NCBI RefSeq assembly: GCF_002214565.1
Contig: NZ_CP015106.1
Coordinates: forward strand, 1,116,001 to 1,180,000
Direction: 5' to 3'
Length of the DNA stretch: 64,000 nucleotides
From: Thermococcus radiotolerans
GTDB lineage: Archaea; Methanobacteriota_B; Thermococci; Thermococcales; Thermococcaceae
Every line of letters begins with the position of its first letter. The first letter of the stretch is position 1. Shown piece after piece: positions 53,570 through 61,828 of the stretch. A model generated the notes under the pieces. The model made no database searches. It worked only from the letters and a program-made list of their open reading frames with translations, and was not told the DNA's origin. The translations under genes were made by a program, and so were the position numbers.

Positions 53570-53577
53570 GTTATAAG
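53570..53577. promoter_or_regulatory. Bidirectional TATA element
   Basis: GTTATAAG is usable on both strands: leftward for the AAA ATPase gene, rightward for sRNA A, with a predicted start near 53600. Confidence 0.5.
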
Positions 53578-53616
53578 GATTTCGTGATGTTTATCAGTGA
53601 GTAGGTAGAGATGATT

Positions 53617-53696
53617 ACCGGCGATGACGAGCCCTGGAGTGGCTGAAACTGCGCTTTGCGCAGCACCGTGATGAGGGGCATACTGGCCGAGCCGCT
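53617..53696 (+). ncRNA. Box C/D-type sRNA A with extended internal hairpin
   Basis: Elements in order: stem CGGC (53619-53622); C box ATGACGA (53624-53630, one base off RTGATGA); 12-nt guide; D' CTGA (53643-53646); hairpin CTGCGC-TTT-GCGCAG (53649-53663); C' GTGATGA (53668-53674); 12-nt guide; D box CCGA (53687-53690); stem GCCG (53691-53694). The changed positions in the C and D boxes are the two that normally form the U-U pair of the kink-turn; both are C here. The long hairpin between D' and C' is unusual. A rightward TATA element lies at 53570-53577. Confidence 0.7.
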
Positions 53697-53698
53697 AG

Positions 53699-53706
53699 AC
53701 TTTTAA
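53699..53706 (+). promoter_or_regulatory. TATA-like element for sRNA B
   Basis: ACTTTTAA lies about 25 bp upstream of the first base of sRNA B, so the second sRNA may have its own promoter. Confidence 0.4.
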
Positions 53707-53726
53707 CCTTCTCCAGAGTAGAAAAA

Positions 53727-53805
53727 GCGAGCGATGAAGACCTCTAGGGTATCTGAAACCGCGCTTCACGCGGCAAAAATGATGAAGGTCAGAAACTGAG
53801 CTCAA
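53727..53805 (+). ncRNA. Box C/D-type sRNA B with extended internal hairpin
   Basis: Elements: stem GAGC (53729-53732); C box ATGAAGA (53734-53740, one mismatch); 12-nt guide; D' CTGA (53753-53756); hairpin CCGCG-CTTCA-CGCGG (53759-53773); C' ATGATGA (53779-53785); 10-nt guide; D CTGA (53796-53799); stem GCTC (53800-53803). The order and spacing repeat those of sRNA A while both guides differ, as expected for duplicated guide RNAs with different targets. Confidence 0.72.
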
Positions 53806-53857
53806 CCCTTATTCTCCCAAAATGGGCATTATAGAGAGAAAAGCGAGAGCAGAACGC

Positions 53858-54262
53858 TCAGAGACTCTCAAGGTACTCGGCGTACGCCTTGGCGTCCATA
53901 AGCTCCTTGAGCTCCTCGTCGAGGTTGCTCGGCTTGAGCTTGGCTATCCAGTTCTCGTAGGGGTCCTCGTTGATGAGCTCCGGGCTGTCCTCCAAAGCCT
54001 CGTTGACCTCAGTGACCTCGCCGCTGACCGGGGCGTAGACCTCGGAAACGGCCTTGACGCTCTCCAGCTCACAGAGAACGTCGCCCTTGTTGACCTCCTT
54101 ACCAACCTCAGGAAGCTCGACGTAGGCCAAATCGCCGAGCTCCTTCTGGGCGTAGTCGCTTATTCCGACGAGAACGGTTCCGTCCTCAAGAACCTGGGCC
54201 CACTCGTGGTCCTTCGTGTAGTAAAGGCCTTCCTTGACCTTGTATTCCCCAACCTCAATCAT
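53858..54262 (-). CDS. gcvH: Glycine cleavage system H protein
   Basis: The 134-aa protein has YYTKDHEWAQV, VGISDYAQKELGDLAYVELP and the lipoyl-Lys region CELESVKAVSEVYAPVSGEV. H protein carries the aminomethyl group between glycine cleavage enzymes; it may also serve in lipoate metabolism. GGTGA lies 5 nt before ATG 54262. No P, T or L protein gene is in the window. A TATA-like GGTTTAAATC lies on this strand near 54296-54305. Confidence 0.95.
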   Translation of the reverse strand: MIEVGEYKVKEGLYYTKDHEWAQVLEDGTVLVGISDYAQKELGDLAYVELPEVGKEVNKGDVLCELESVKAVSEVYAPVSGEVTEVNEALEDSPELINEDPYENWIAKLKPSNLDEELKELMDAKAYAEYLESL

Positions 54263-54424
54263 GAGCATCACCATTTTCCTCTAGAACCGCCTGAGATTTA
54301 AACCTTTCCATAACGAGCCCTCCACGGTGGGGTTCCGAGAGAGCTACGCAAAAACCTTCGATTTTTCAGACATTATCCGAACGGATTTCACATTTTCGGG
54401 CAATATCTTTGCGTCTACAAAATC

Positions 54425-54432
54425 GTTATAAC
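54425..54432 (+). promoter_or_regulatory. Promoter of the Mrp operon; leaderless start
   Basis: GTTATAAC lies about 25 bp before the ATG at 54455. There is no ribosome binding site, so the first gene is probably translated from a leaderless mRNA. Confidence 0.55.
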
Positions 54433-54454
54433 CCTCCGCGCCCTAAACTACCAC

Positions 54455-55060
54455 ATGAGCCGCGTTCCCTTCTATCTGAAGGAAAGGCTTGAGACCCTCC
54501 GGGAGAGGGTCCTCCACGAGGAATTCGAGGCCTCGAAGCTCCCCTCCTGGGAGAGGGTGGTTCTGACGTGGGCAGTCCTGATGGCATTCTGGGTGGTCGT
54601 TTCTGGAAGCTTCAGGGCGAGGGACTTGGCCCTGGGCGCGGCCGTTACGCTGATAATAGCGGCTTTCATGCGCGACCTCCTAACCGAGGACATAAGGAAG
54701 AGTGGCCACATAGTCGAGAAACTCCTCTACTTCGCCTTCATATACCTCCCGCAGTACCTCGTGATAATGGCCTTCCGCCTGCTGGAGAGCAACCTGAAGG
54801 TTGCGAAGAACGTGATTTTCATGGACATCAACCCCGGAATAGTCAAGATAAAGACCGACCTTCACTCGGATACGGGCGTGACGATACTCGCCAACTCAAT
54901 AACCCTGACTCCGGGCACGTTAACCCTTGACGTCAACAAAAAGCTCGGCGAGACCTATCTCTACGTCCACTGGATAGATTTGGAGACACTCAACCGCGAG
55001 AAGGCTGGAGAAAAGATAAAGGGGGACATCGAGGAATGGCTCAAGAAGGTCTTCTGGTGA
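54455..55060 (+). CDS. mnhE: Mrp Na+/H+ antiporter subunit MnhE/MrpE
   Basis: The 201-aa protein has three N-terminal helices and the MrpE pattern YLPQYLVIMAFRLLESNLKV, then LANSITLTPGTLTLDVNKK and YLYVHWIDLET. It is an accessory subunit of the multisubunit cation/proton antiporter. First of eight overlapping genes ending at 58239. The mRNA is probably leaderless. Confidence 0.93.
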   Translation: MSRVPFYLKERLETLRERVLHEEFEASKLPSWERVVLTWAVLMAFWVVVSGSFRARDLALGAAVTLIIAAFMRDLLTEDIRKSGHIVEKLLYFAFIYLPQYLVIMAFRLLESNLKVAKNVIFMDINPGIVKIKTDLHSDTGVTILANSITLTPGTLTLDVNKKLGETYLYVHWIDLETLNREKAGEKIKGDIEEWLKKVFW

Positions 55061-55305
55061 GTGCCTTCTACGTCCTCGTCTTCACGGCCATGCTGATAAC
55101 CTACCGCGTGGTCAAAGGACCGACCCTGCCCGACAGGATAGTGGGTCTGAACACGATAACGACGAAGGTTGTCGTCATAATCGCGGTAGTCTCGGTCATC
55201 AGGGGCGAGTACTACCTTGTGGATCTCGCGATAGTCCTGCTGATGGTGAACGCCGTCGGAGGCCTGATTTTGGCCAAATACATGGAGAGGAGGAGCCATG
55301 ATTGA
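55036..55305 (+). CDS. mnhF: Mrp antiporter subunit MnhF/MrpF
   Basis: The 89-aa protein has three helices and the family motif VVKGPTLPDRIVGLNTI. ATG 55036 overlaps mnhE by 25 bp; GTG 55057, a 4-bp overlap with AAGGTC upstream, is a good alternative start giving 82 residues. Part of the membrane arm. Confidence 0.9.
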   Translation: MAQEGLLVSAFYVLVFTAMLITYRVVKGPTLPDRIVGLNTITTKVVVIIAVVSVIRGEYYLVDLAIVLLMVNAVGGLILAKYMERRSHD

Positions 55306-55612
55306 GACAATCCTCATGCTGTTTGGAGATGCAGTCATGGTCTTCGGGGCGCTCGGCATTCTCCGCTTCCCCGACGTTTATACGAGGCTCCACGCGGCAA
55401 CGAAGTGCGACACCGGCGGGGCAATGAGTATAATCCTGGCCCTGATCCTGATAATGGACGCCCCAGCGGTTGTGAGGGCCAAGTTCCTGGTATTGGCCTT
55501 CCTGATAGCTATGATAAACCCCATGGTGAGCCATGCCATAGCCCGCGGAGCCTACAAGTACGGGGTGAAGCCGAAGGTAGTGGTGGATATGTATGCTTGG
55601 GACAATCCTTGA
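55298..55612 (+). CDS. mnhG: Mrp antiporter subunit MnhG/MrpG
   Basis: The 104-aa protein has three helices and the MrpG signature LGILRFPDVYTRLHAATKCD. It overlaps mnhF by 8 bp and the next gene by 20 bp. Confidence 0.92.
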   Translation: MIETILMLFGDAVMVFGALGILRFPDVYTRLHAATKCDTGGAMSIILALILIMDAPAVVRAKFLVLAFLIAMINPMVSHAIARGAYKYGVKPKVVVDMYAWDNP

Positions 55613-55823
55613 CGTGGTCTTCGTAGCGATGATACTGCTGGCCATAGCAGTCGTTGAAGAGAAGAACCTGGTTAGTGCGGTCGTTAAATACTCCCTCCTC
55701 AGTCTGCTATTCGTCCTGGCCCTGTTCGAGCTTAAGGCACCGGACGTTGCCCTCTCGGCGATAGTCGTCGGCGCGATAGTGATAGGCGTCTTCCTCTTCA
55801 CGATAGAGGAGGTGACGAAGTGA
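55593..55823 (+). CDS. DUF4040-type Mrp subunit (split MrpA C-terminal part)
   Basis: The 76-aa protein has two to three helices, EKNLVSAVVKYSLLSLLFVL and ELKAPDVALSAIVVGA, the DUF4040 segment that forms part of the C-terminal region of the large MrpA subunit in bacteria. Thermococcales Mbh/Mrp operons encode it separately. GGTGGAT precedes the ATG. Confidence 0.85.
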   Translation: MLGTILDVVFVAMILLAIAVVEEKNLVSAVVKYSLLSLLFVLALFELKAPDVALSAIVVGAIVIGVFLFTIEEVTK

Positions 55824-56062
55824 GGAAGGCCGCCCTGGTCCTAACTCTGGCCCTTGGGGCGTTCCTGCTTGGCCTGAACTACTCTCCGTCCTACGGCGGG
55901 AGCTACGCCTACTACGTCACCAACTGGGGCGAGATTGGAATACCCAACCTGGTTTCGGCTATTCTGGCCGGCTGGAGGGCCTACGACAGCCTCGGCGAGG
56001 CGAGTTTACTGTTTACGGCAGTCATTGGCTTCTACCTGCTCCTCGGGGGGAAGAAGAAGTGA
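55820..56062 (+). CDS. Small Mrp subunit (MbhE-like)
   Basis: The 80-aa protein has two helices and a central YVTNWGEIGIPNLVSAILAG, then the RAYDSLGEASLLFTAVIGFY of the MrpA/MbhE junction. It begins at GTG 4 bp inside the previous gene after GGAGGTGA. In Mrp antiporters this sequence belongs to the end of MrpA. Confidence 0.85.
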   Translation: MRKAALVLTLALGAFLLGLNYSPSYGGSYAYYVTNWGEIGIPNLVSAILAGWRAYDSLGEASLLFTAVIGFYLLLGGKKK

Positions 56063-56064
56063 AG

Positions 56065-56460
56065 ATGAGCACCGTCGTGAGGAGCACCACCAAGATGATA
56101 AGCCCGTTCCTGGTCACCTACGCAGCGTACATCATGCTCTACGGCCATCTAAGCCCGGGGGGCGGCTTCCAGGGAGGGGTGATTCTCGCGGTCGCGGTCA
56201 TACTCCTCATAACCTCGCACGGCTACAAAAAGGTTCGGAAGAGGTTCAAGTTCAACTGGGCGAGCCTGATAGAGAGCTCCGCCGGAGCGATGCTCGTTCT
56301 GCTGGGAATCGCCGGGATAGCCTTTGGGGCGTTCTACTCCAATTTCCTCCCGACGGAGGGCGGAGTAATAGTGCCGTTCAACGTCATCGTTGGCCTTGAG
56401 GTCGGCGCCGCCTTCACCTTCGTCTTCTACATACTGCTGAGGTGGGTTGAAAGTGATTAG
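56065..56460 (+). CDS. mnhB: Mrp antiporter subunit MnhB/MrpB
   Basis: The 131-aa protein has four helices and the MrpB signature YGHLSPGGGFQGGVILAVAV. ATG 56065 gives the usual N-terminus; GTG 56059, overlapping the previous stop, is possible with GGGGGG upstream. Confidence 0.92.
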   Translation: MSTVVRSTTKMISPFLVTYAAYIMLYGHLSPGGGFQGGVILAVAVILLITSHGYKKVRKRFKFNWASLIESSAGAMLVLLGIAGIAFGAFYSNFLPTEGGVIVPFNVIVGLEVGAAFTFVFYILLRWVESD

Positions 56461-56743
56461 CCCGGAGCAGGCGGGAGTTATCATAATGCTGGTAGGGATA
56501 TACGGCCTGATGGCCAAGAGGGAGCCGATAAAGCTAGTACTTTCCATAAACGTGGTTTCTCTGGGCTTAGTGCTCTTCTTCATCGGCTTAGCGTACTCCC
56601 CCGGAAAGGACGTCCCCATAATGCCGACGGATCCGGTTGACCCGCTTCCTGCAACGCTGATGCTGACGACGCTCGTCGTTGACATCGCCATAACTTCGCT
56701 CGCTTTGGCCATAATAATCCGCATGCGGAGGGACGGCTCATGA
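56453..56743 (+). CDS. mnhC: Mrp antiporter subunit MnhC/MrpC (NuoK-like)
   Basis: The 96-aa protein has three helices like NuoK, with GIYGLMAKREPIKLVLSINV and DPLPATLMLTTLVVDIAITS. GTG 56453 lies 7 nt after AGGTGG; TTG 56447 is too close to it. Overlaps mnhB by 8 bp and mnhD by 4 bp. Confidence 0.92.
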   Translation: MISPEQAGVIIMLVGIYGLMAKREPIKLVLSINVVSLGLVLFFIGLAYSPGKDVPIMPTDPVDPLPATLMLTTLVVDIAITSLALAIIIRMRRDGS

Positions 56744-58239
56744 TTCCCCTGATGGTGGCCTTCCCGCTCCTGTTTGGGTTCATAATCGTCATCCTGGACA
56801 CCCTGCGGGCGAAGAAGATTCTAATAAAGGCATCCTTCATCCTCGGCGCCGTTCTCCCGGCCGGGATTTTTCTCGTGGGAAATGGAAGGGAAATCGTGGG
56901 GGGTTGGAGCAGGGTGGCAGGGATAGAGGTAGGAATCGGTGAAATCAACGCCCCGTTCATCGCGGGCGAGCTGATGCTCTTCACCGTCGTTGCCTTCTAT
57001 TCCCTCTCATACTTCGATTTCAGGGACAAAAAGACCGCCAAAGCCCTTGTCCTATTTCTCCTGATGCACGCGGGTTTGCTGGGGGCGTTTTTGGCGAGGG
57101 ATTTCTTCAACTTCTACATCTACATGGAGATTGCCTCGGTTTCGGCCTTCGCCCTGGTTGCCTTCTCCGAGGAGCCCGGCTCGAAAAAGGCGGCCTTTAA
57201 GTACCTCATCCTATCCCTCCTCGCTTCGTACCTCTTCATCTTCGCGATAGGCGTGATATACATGGAGACCGGCTACCTCAACGTCGAGCTCGTCGCTGAG
57301 AACGCCCTCCCGAGCAGGGAACTCAGCACCGCCCTCGGAGTGGCCTTTGCGTCACTCCTCCTGAAGGCTGGCATCTTCCCCCTCCACGGCTGGCTGCCCG
57401 ATGCCCATTCGAAGGCCCCAACCCCAGTTAGTGCCCTCCTGAGCGGGCTCGTGGTCAAGGCGCCCGCTTACGGGATGATTCTTCTCTTCTCGGCTCTGCC
57501 CGTTGGTGAGAGCCTGAAAACCGCCGCCATGATGGTGGCGGTTGCTTCCATATTCTTTGGCATCGTCATGGCGCTCCTCCAGAAAGATGCGAAGAGGCTC
57601 TTGGCCTACCACACGGTCTCCCAGATGGGCTACGTGCTCCTTGGAATAGCCACCTTCAATTTCATCGGGGCCGCTTACTACGCCCTCGCCCATTCCCTCT
57701 TCAAGGGTGGCCTCTTCCTGAGCGTTGGGAGCCTTGGAACGAGGTCGAGGAAATTGGGTGAGTTCGGCTATAGGAACGCTCCACTCATGGCCTTCTCGGT
57801 GCTGATGCTCAGCCTCGCCATAGGAGGGGTTTCGCCCTTCATAGGTTCCTACGCCAAGGGATTGATATCATCGGGTCTCGAGGGCGGATTGAAGTGGACC
57901 GTTTTGGCCGGGACGATAGGAACGCTCGTTTCATTCACCAAGCTGAACTACCACCTCTCGAGGGGAGAAACGGAAGACCTCAGGCCCTCTTGGAAGCTCT
58001 CCTCACTGGTACTTGCTTTAACCACCCTAGGCGCCGGCCTCTACCTCGGTGCGGGGCTCAAGCCGACAGACGTCATCTACATCGCCGCCGCGGTGCTCAC
58101 CTTCTTTGGGCTGAGGGCTCTGGGTGTCTTCGAGAGGGAAGTAGAGAGCGAAGCAAAGGACGTTGGAAGGGATGTAAACGTCCTGGCGGCGGTTTTTGTG
58201 ACCTTCATGCTGGCGGTGCTCCTACTCCAGTGGCCTTAA
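56740..58239 (+). CDS. mnhD: Mrp antiporter subunit MnhD/MrpD (proton-translocating, NuoN/M-like)
   Basis: The 499-aa protein has about 14 helices, with the key Glu in FYIYMEIASVSAFALVAF, the Lys and broken-helix region LLLKAGIFPLHGWLPDAHSK and AYHTVSQMGYVLLGIA. It is the only large ion-pumping subunit in this operon; there is no full-length MrpA and no hydrogenase module follows. It overlaps the convergent ACT-domain gene by 18 bp. Confidence 0.94.
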   Translation: MIPLMVAFPLLFGFIIVILDTLRAKKILIKASFILGAVLPAGIFLVGNGREIVGGWSRVAGIEVGIGEINAPFIAGELMLFTVVAFYSLSYFDFRDKKTAKALVLFLLMHAGLLGAFLARDFFNFYIYMEIASVSAFALVAFSEEPGSKKAAFKYLILSLLASYLFIFAIGVIYMETGYLNVELVAENALPSRELSTALGVAFASLLLKAGIFPLHGWLPDAHSKAPTPVSALLSGLVVKAPAYGMILLFSALPVGESLKTAAMMVAVASIFFGIVMALLQKDAKRLLAYHTVSQMGYVLLGIATFNFIGAAYYALAHSLFKGGLFLSVGSLGTRSRKLGEFGYRNAPLMAFSVLMLSLAIGGVSPFIGSYAKGLISSGLEGGLKWTVLAGTIGTLVSFTKLNYHLSRGETEDLRPSWKLSSLVLALTTLGAGLYLGAGLKPTDVIYIAAAVLTFFGLRALGVFEREVESEAKDVGRDVNVLAAVFVTFMLAVLLLQWP

Positions 58240-58629
58240 GGCAATCTCCCTCACGACGTCCAGCGATTCAAGCTCCCCCCTTAGTTCCTCCAGTGTTCCA
58301 CGCATCCCGCTCACGTCTATGACCGCGACGATTCCGGCCAGCCCGATGGAAGAGAGCTCCTCGGCCTCGCTGAAAAGTATGTTGGCCCCGTGCCTTCCGA
58401 AGAGTCCGCTTATCTTCGCCAAAACTCCGGGTCTGTCCTCGACGACGAGCTCAACCTCCACGAGCCTCTTTCCCGGGAGCGCTATCCGCTCCATGTGAAC
58501 CTCGTTCAGGTCGGTGTCTATCTCGAGGAGAAAATACGCGCCCTCCACCATGCCGAGCTCGTAGGCGTAATCCCTGGGAAGCTCAACCTTGCCGTTCTCC
58601 CGTATACGAACTATCTCGTAGTGCCTCAT
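58222..58629 (-). CDS. AbrB-like/ACT-domain protein
   Basis: The 135-aa protein has an N-terminal SpoVT/AbrB-like strand set (IRENGKVELPRDYAYELGMV, about 10-35) and an ACT domain (VEVELVVEDRPGVLAKISGL, about 57-130). ACT domains bind amino acids; the two together suggest an amino-acid-responsive regulator. Target genes unknown. Confidence 0.82.
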   Translation of the reverse strand: MRHYEIVRIRENGKVELPRDYAYELGMVEGAYFLLEIDTDLNEVHMERIALPGKRLVEVELVVEDRPGVLAKISGLFGRHGANILFSEAEELSSIGLAGIVAVIDVSGMRGTLEELRGELESLDVVREIALRPLE

Positions 58630-58707
58630 GCTCAGAACTATCTCCCAACATCATAAAAGCCTTGTCGGGCGGAAGAATTATTAACCCGCCCGCCGTAGGA
58701 GGCCAAC

Positions 58708-59856
58708 ATGGAAATCATCGGGTACGTCTTCGTGATCATCGCATTCGCGAGGCTCCTTGCGGAAGGCTTTGAGAGACTGAACTATCCAGGATTTCTGGGC
58801 GAGATAACGGCGGGAATGATACTGAGCGCCGTTCTCCTGGACATGCCCAGGGACCAGATGCTCCTCATGGCCGAGCTCGGCCTTTTCTTCCTGATGATCT
58901 CGGCCGGCCTGGAGGTGACCCCCGAGGAGCTCCACTACGCCGGGAAAAAAACGCTGCCCCTCTACATAGCCACATACATCGTCATGCTGCTGGTCACGCT
59001 TCCATTCACCGGCTGGCAGCTTAACTCCGACGCCCTCATCGTGGCCGCGATAATCTCGACCGCCTCGGCGCCGATAGTCCTGAGGCTCAAGAGATTCTTC
59101 GGGGAGGACTTCATCCACGTTGCCCTATCCTACGCGGTCATAAGTGAGATAATGAGTCTGTTCATAGTCTACATGATGGTCAGGATACACGAGACGCCCG
59201 GCGACTACACCCCGGTCCTGGAGAGCGTACTGAAGGACGCACTCTTCATCGGCATCCTCATGTACGTCAACTACATCATAGGAATAAAGCACAAGGTGAT
59301 GATAATACGCTTCCTCCGCAGGCTCAAGAGCGACGAGGCCGTTTTTGGCCTGTTCATGGTGCTCTCAACGTCACTGGCGTTTATCAGCGATGAGATAGGC
59401 CTCCACTTCAGCATAGGGGGCTTCATGGCAGGTTTAATGATGCACAGCGACCTGGTCGGAACGAAGCAGTACGACAGGCTCACGACCATAGTCAGCGGCG
59501 TTACGTACGGCATCTTCGCCCCGATATTCTTCGCCTGGCGCGGCCTCAACTTCGAGACCGAGCTGTCCTTCGTGGTGGTGGAGTTCTTCGTTCTGGTGTA
59601 CGCCGTCAGGCTGGTGCTCTCGTCCATCATCGTCAGGCACAGGGACGTTCCAACGTCGGTCGTCAGGGGAGCGGGAATAGCAAGTTTCGGTGTTCTCGGC
59701 CTGCTCGTGGGAGAAATAGGTTTCGTCTCGGGCGTTTTAAGCCAGCACATGTACGCCATGGCCTCCCTCACCAGCGTCCTTGGAATCTTCACCTCGGCCA
59801 CCCTGGGCAGGGCGGTCAACCATTACCAGTCAAAAGCCTCCAAGGCGGCCGCTTAA
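58708..59856 (+). CDS. CPA2-family Na+/H+ (or K+/H+) antiporter
   Basis: The 382-aa protein has about 12 helices with LGEITAGMILSAVLLD (the family GEIxAGxxLG-like start) and LGLFFLMISAGLE near residue 65. No TrkA nucleotide-binding domain follows, so it resembles NapA/KefB membrane cores without regulation by TrkA-N. AGGAGG precedes the ATG. It may cooperate with the Mrp system in sodium balance. Confidence 0.88.
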   Translation: MEIIGYVFVIIAFARLLAEGFERLNYPGFLGEITAGMILSAVLLDMPRDQMLLMAELGLFFLMISAGLEVTPEELHYAGKKTLPLYIATYIVMLLVTLPFTGWQLNSDALIVAAIISTASAPIVLRLKRFFGEDFIHVALSYAVISEIMSLFIVYMMVRIHETPGDYTPVLESVLKDALFIGILMYVNYIIGIKHKVMIIRFLRRLKSDEAVFGLFMVLSTSLAFISDEIGLHFSIGGFMAGLMMHSDLVGTKQYDRLTTIVSGVTYGIFAPIFFAWRGLNFETELSFVVVEFFVLVYAVRLVLSSIIVRHRDVPTSVVRGAGIASFGVLGLLVGEIGFVSGVLSQHMYAMASLTSVLGIFTSATLGRAVNHYQSKASKAAA

Positions 59857-60022
59857 AGCGAACCGCGACATGTAAAGCGTTTTCAGGCAGCAATATGACC
59901 CACGAGAGTTTCTTTCCAATATAGCGAAACGTTTTTAAGTCTGCCCCAGACTAGCGAGTAGAGAAATCGTTGGTTTAGCTTATAATCGTCTAACTCGTGA
60001 GAAAAGAAAGGAGGAAGCTGAG

Positions 60023-60496
60023 ATGAGCTGGACAACCCCAAAGAGGGCATTTATAGGCGCCGCCTCCGCGGAGGGAGGCACTAAGCTCAACGCGTTTGAT
60101 AACGCTCTCCTCAAACTCGGCATAGGAAACGTCAACCTCGTCAAGCTGAGCAGCGTCATTCCGGCCCACATCGAGTGGATAGATGAGGTGCACGACGTCC
60201 CGATTGGAATGCTGCTGCCGACGGTCTACGCCCACATCGAGAGCGATGAGCCCGGAATGACCATCAGCGCTGCCCTGGGAATAGGCATCAGCGAGAACAA
60301 CGAGGGCGGCCTCATCTACGAGTACGCCGGATACTGCACCAAGGAAGAGGCGGAGGAGATGGTCAGGAAGATGGTCGAGGAAGGCTTTGCCATGCGCGGA
60401 TGGAAGCTGGCGGAGTTCAAGGTCGCCAGCGCAAGCATCACCGTTAAGGACAAGCCGGCTGCCGCCATAGCGGCCGTGGTGATGTTCCCGTACTGA
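60023..60496 (+). CDS. pdaD: Pyruvoyl-dependent arginine decarboxylase
   Basis: The 157-aa proenzyme has VNLVKLSSVIPAHIEWI, in which self-cleavage before the second Ser yields the pyruvoyl group, and the GTKLNAFDNALLKLGIGN region. It makes agmatine from arginine. A TATA element (CTTATAAT, near 59979) and GGAGG before the ATG support the start. It is followed after 52 bp by speE, the next enzyme of the archaeal polyamine route. Confidence 0.95.
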   Translation: MSWTTPKRAFIGAASAEGGTKLNAFDNALLKLGIGNVNLVKLSSVIPAHIEWIDEVHDVPIGMLLPTVYAHIESDEPGMTISAALGIGISENNEGGLIYEYAGYCTKEEAEEMVRKMVEEGFAMRGWKLAEFKVASASITVKDKPAAAIAAVVMFPY

Positions 60497-60548
60497 GGGT
60501 GTGGTTTTTAAGCCCTTTCCCTTCTTCAGCTTTTAGAGGTGAGAGCTT

Positions 60549-61397
60549 ATGGGATTCAACGAGAAGGAGAGAGCATTCATAGAGTGGTACCCTCGCGGTT
60601 ACGGAGTCGGTTTTAAGGTGACCGACAGGCTCTTCGAAACCCAGACAAAGTATCAGAGGCTCGAGCTGTACGAGACGGAGGGCTTCGGCAAGCTCCTCGT
60701 CCTCGACGGCACGGTTCAGCTCGTCGAGGTCGGCGAGGAGAGCTACCACGAGCCGCTGGTTCATCCCGTCATGCTCGCCCACCCAAATCCGAGGAGGGTG
60801 CTCATCATCGGGGGCGGCGACGGCGGAACCCTCAGGGAGGTTCTGAGGCACGAAACCGTTGAGAAAGCCACGATGGTCGAGATAGACGAGATGGTGATAG
60901 AGGTATCGAAGATATACATGAACGTGGCGAGGGGTGCCTTCGAGGATCCCAGGGCGGAGGTAATGGTCGGCGACGGCGTGAGGTACCTCAGGGAGACCGA
61001 CGAGCGCTTTGACGTCATCATAGTGGACTCAACCGACCCAGTCGGCCCGGCGAAGCTCCTCTTCAGCGAGGAGTTCTACCGCGACGCCTACGAGAAGCTG
61101 AACGATAAGGGACTTTACATCACCCAGGCCGGGAGCGTCTACCTCTTCACCAACGAGCTCCTCGACGCCTACAAGGCCATGAAGAACGTCTTTGACCGCG
61201 TTTACTACTTCAGCTTCCCGGTAATCGGCTACGCCTCGCCCTGGAGCTTCCTCGTTGGCGTTAAGGGCGACCTAGACTTCACCAAGGTGGACGTGGAGAG
61301 GGCGAAGAAACTCGACCTCTACTACTACGACCCGGAGAGGCACGAGACGCTCTTCCAGATGCCGAAATACGTCAGGGATCTCCTTGAGGGGAGGTAA
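60549..61397 (+). CDS. speE: Polyamine aminopropyltransferase (agmatine/spermidine synthase)
   Basis: The 282-aa enzyme has [20 protein letters not shown], the SAM-type site [18 protein letters not shown] and the catalytic [17 protein letters not shown]. In Thermococcus it aminopropylates agmatine, leading to spermidine and longer or branched polyamines used at high temperature. The neighbour pdaD supplies agmatine. Confidence 0.95.
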   Translation: MGFNEKERAFIEWYPRGYGVGFKVTDRLFETQTKYQRLELYETEGFGKLLVLDGTVQLVEVGEESYHEPLVHPVMLAHPNPRRVLIIGGGDGGTLREVLRHETVEKATMVEIDEMVIEVSKIYMNVARGAFEDPRAEVMVGDGVRYLRETDERFDVIIVDSTDPVGPAKLLFSEEFYRDAYEKLNDKGLYITQAGSVYLFTNELLDAYKAMKNVFDRVYYFSFPVIGYASPWSFLVGVKGDLDFTKVDVERAKKLDLYYYDPERHETLFQMPKYVRDLLEGR

Positions 61398-61407
61398 TCC
61401 CCAGTGT

Positions 61408-61764
61408 TTACCCTTCGATTCTCGTTTCTCCCTCTTTCTCCAGGGCCCTTAGGGTGGACTCAATGCGGCTAAACAGCTCTTGAAAAGCCTCTTTGGGAGC
61501 CTTAGCGTAGTAAACGTAGCCCAGCCAGCCCCTGTTCACGAGGGTTCTCTCAACCAGACCCAGCTCAAGGAGGTGTTTCAGCTTTTCCCTGACGATTCTC
61601 TCCGAGAGGCCGAGGGCTTTTGCAATCTGCCTCGGCGTCAGTGACTCCCGCTGGAGAAGGGAGTAGATTTTTATCTCGGACTCTCCAAGCTCAAAGACCC
61701 TAAGGGTTTTGGATAGGGTGCGGAGCACGTCTTCCATTCCAATCCCCTGAAGATTTTTCTTCAT
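61408..61764 (-). CDS. Winged-helix transcriptional regulator (TrmB/MarR-like)
   Basis: The protein is at most 118 aa, with ELGESEIKIYSLLQRESLTP, RQIAKALGLSERIVREKLKH (recognition helix) and VYYAKAPKEAFQELFSRIES. It diverges from the UbiA operon over a shared TATA element (GTTTATAAC, 61788-61796), so it may control that operon. ATG 61764 would give an almost leaderless mRNA; ATG 61737 with GGGGAT upstream is equally possible. Confidence 0.82.
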   Translation of the reverse strand: MKKNLQGIGMEDVLRTLSKTLRVFELGESEIKIYSLLQRESLTPRQIAKALGLSERIVREKLKHLLELGLVERTLVNRGWLGYVYYAKAPKEAFQELFSRIESTLRALEKEGETRIEG

Positions 61765-61787
61765 ACCTGTTCATAGATTAGTGGAAA

Positions 61788-61796
61788 GGTTTATAA
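61788..61796. promoter_or_regulatory. Bidirectional TATA element, regulator/UbiA operon
   Basis: GTTTATAAC reads GTTATAAAC on the other strand. TTCATA occurs twice 10 bp apart between it and the regulator start (61760-61776), a possible half-site pair. Confidence 0.45.
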
Positions 61797-61828
61797 CATT
61801 TTCTTCAAGAGGGTGAACGGTGGTAGCG

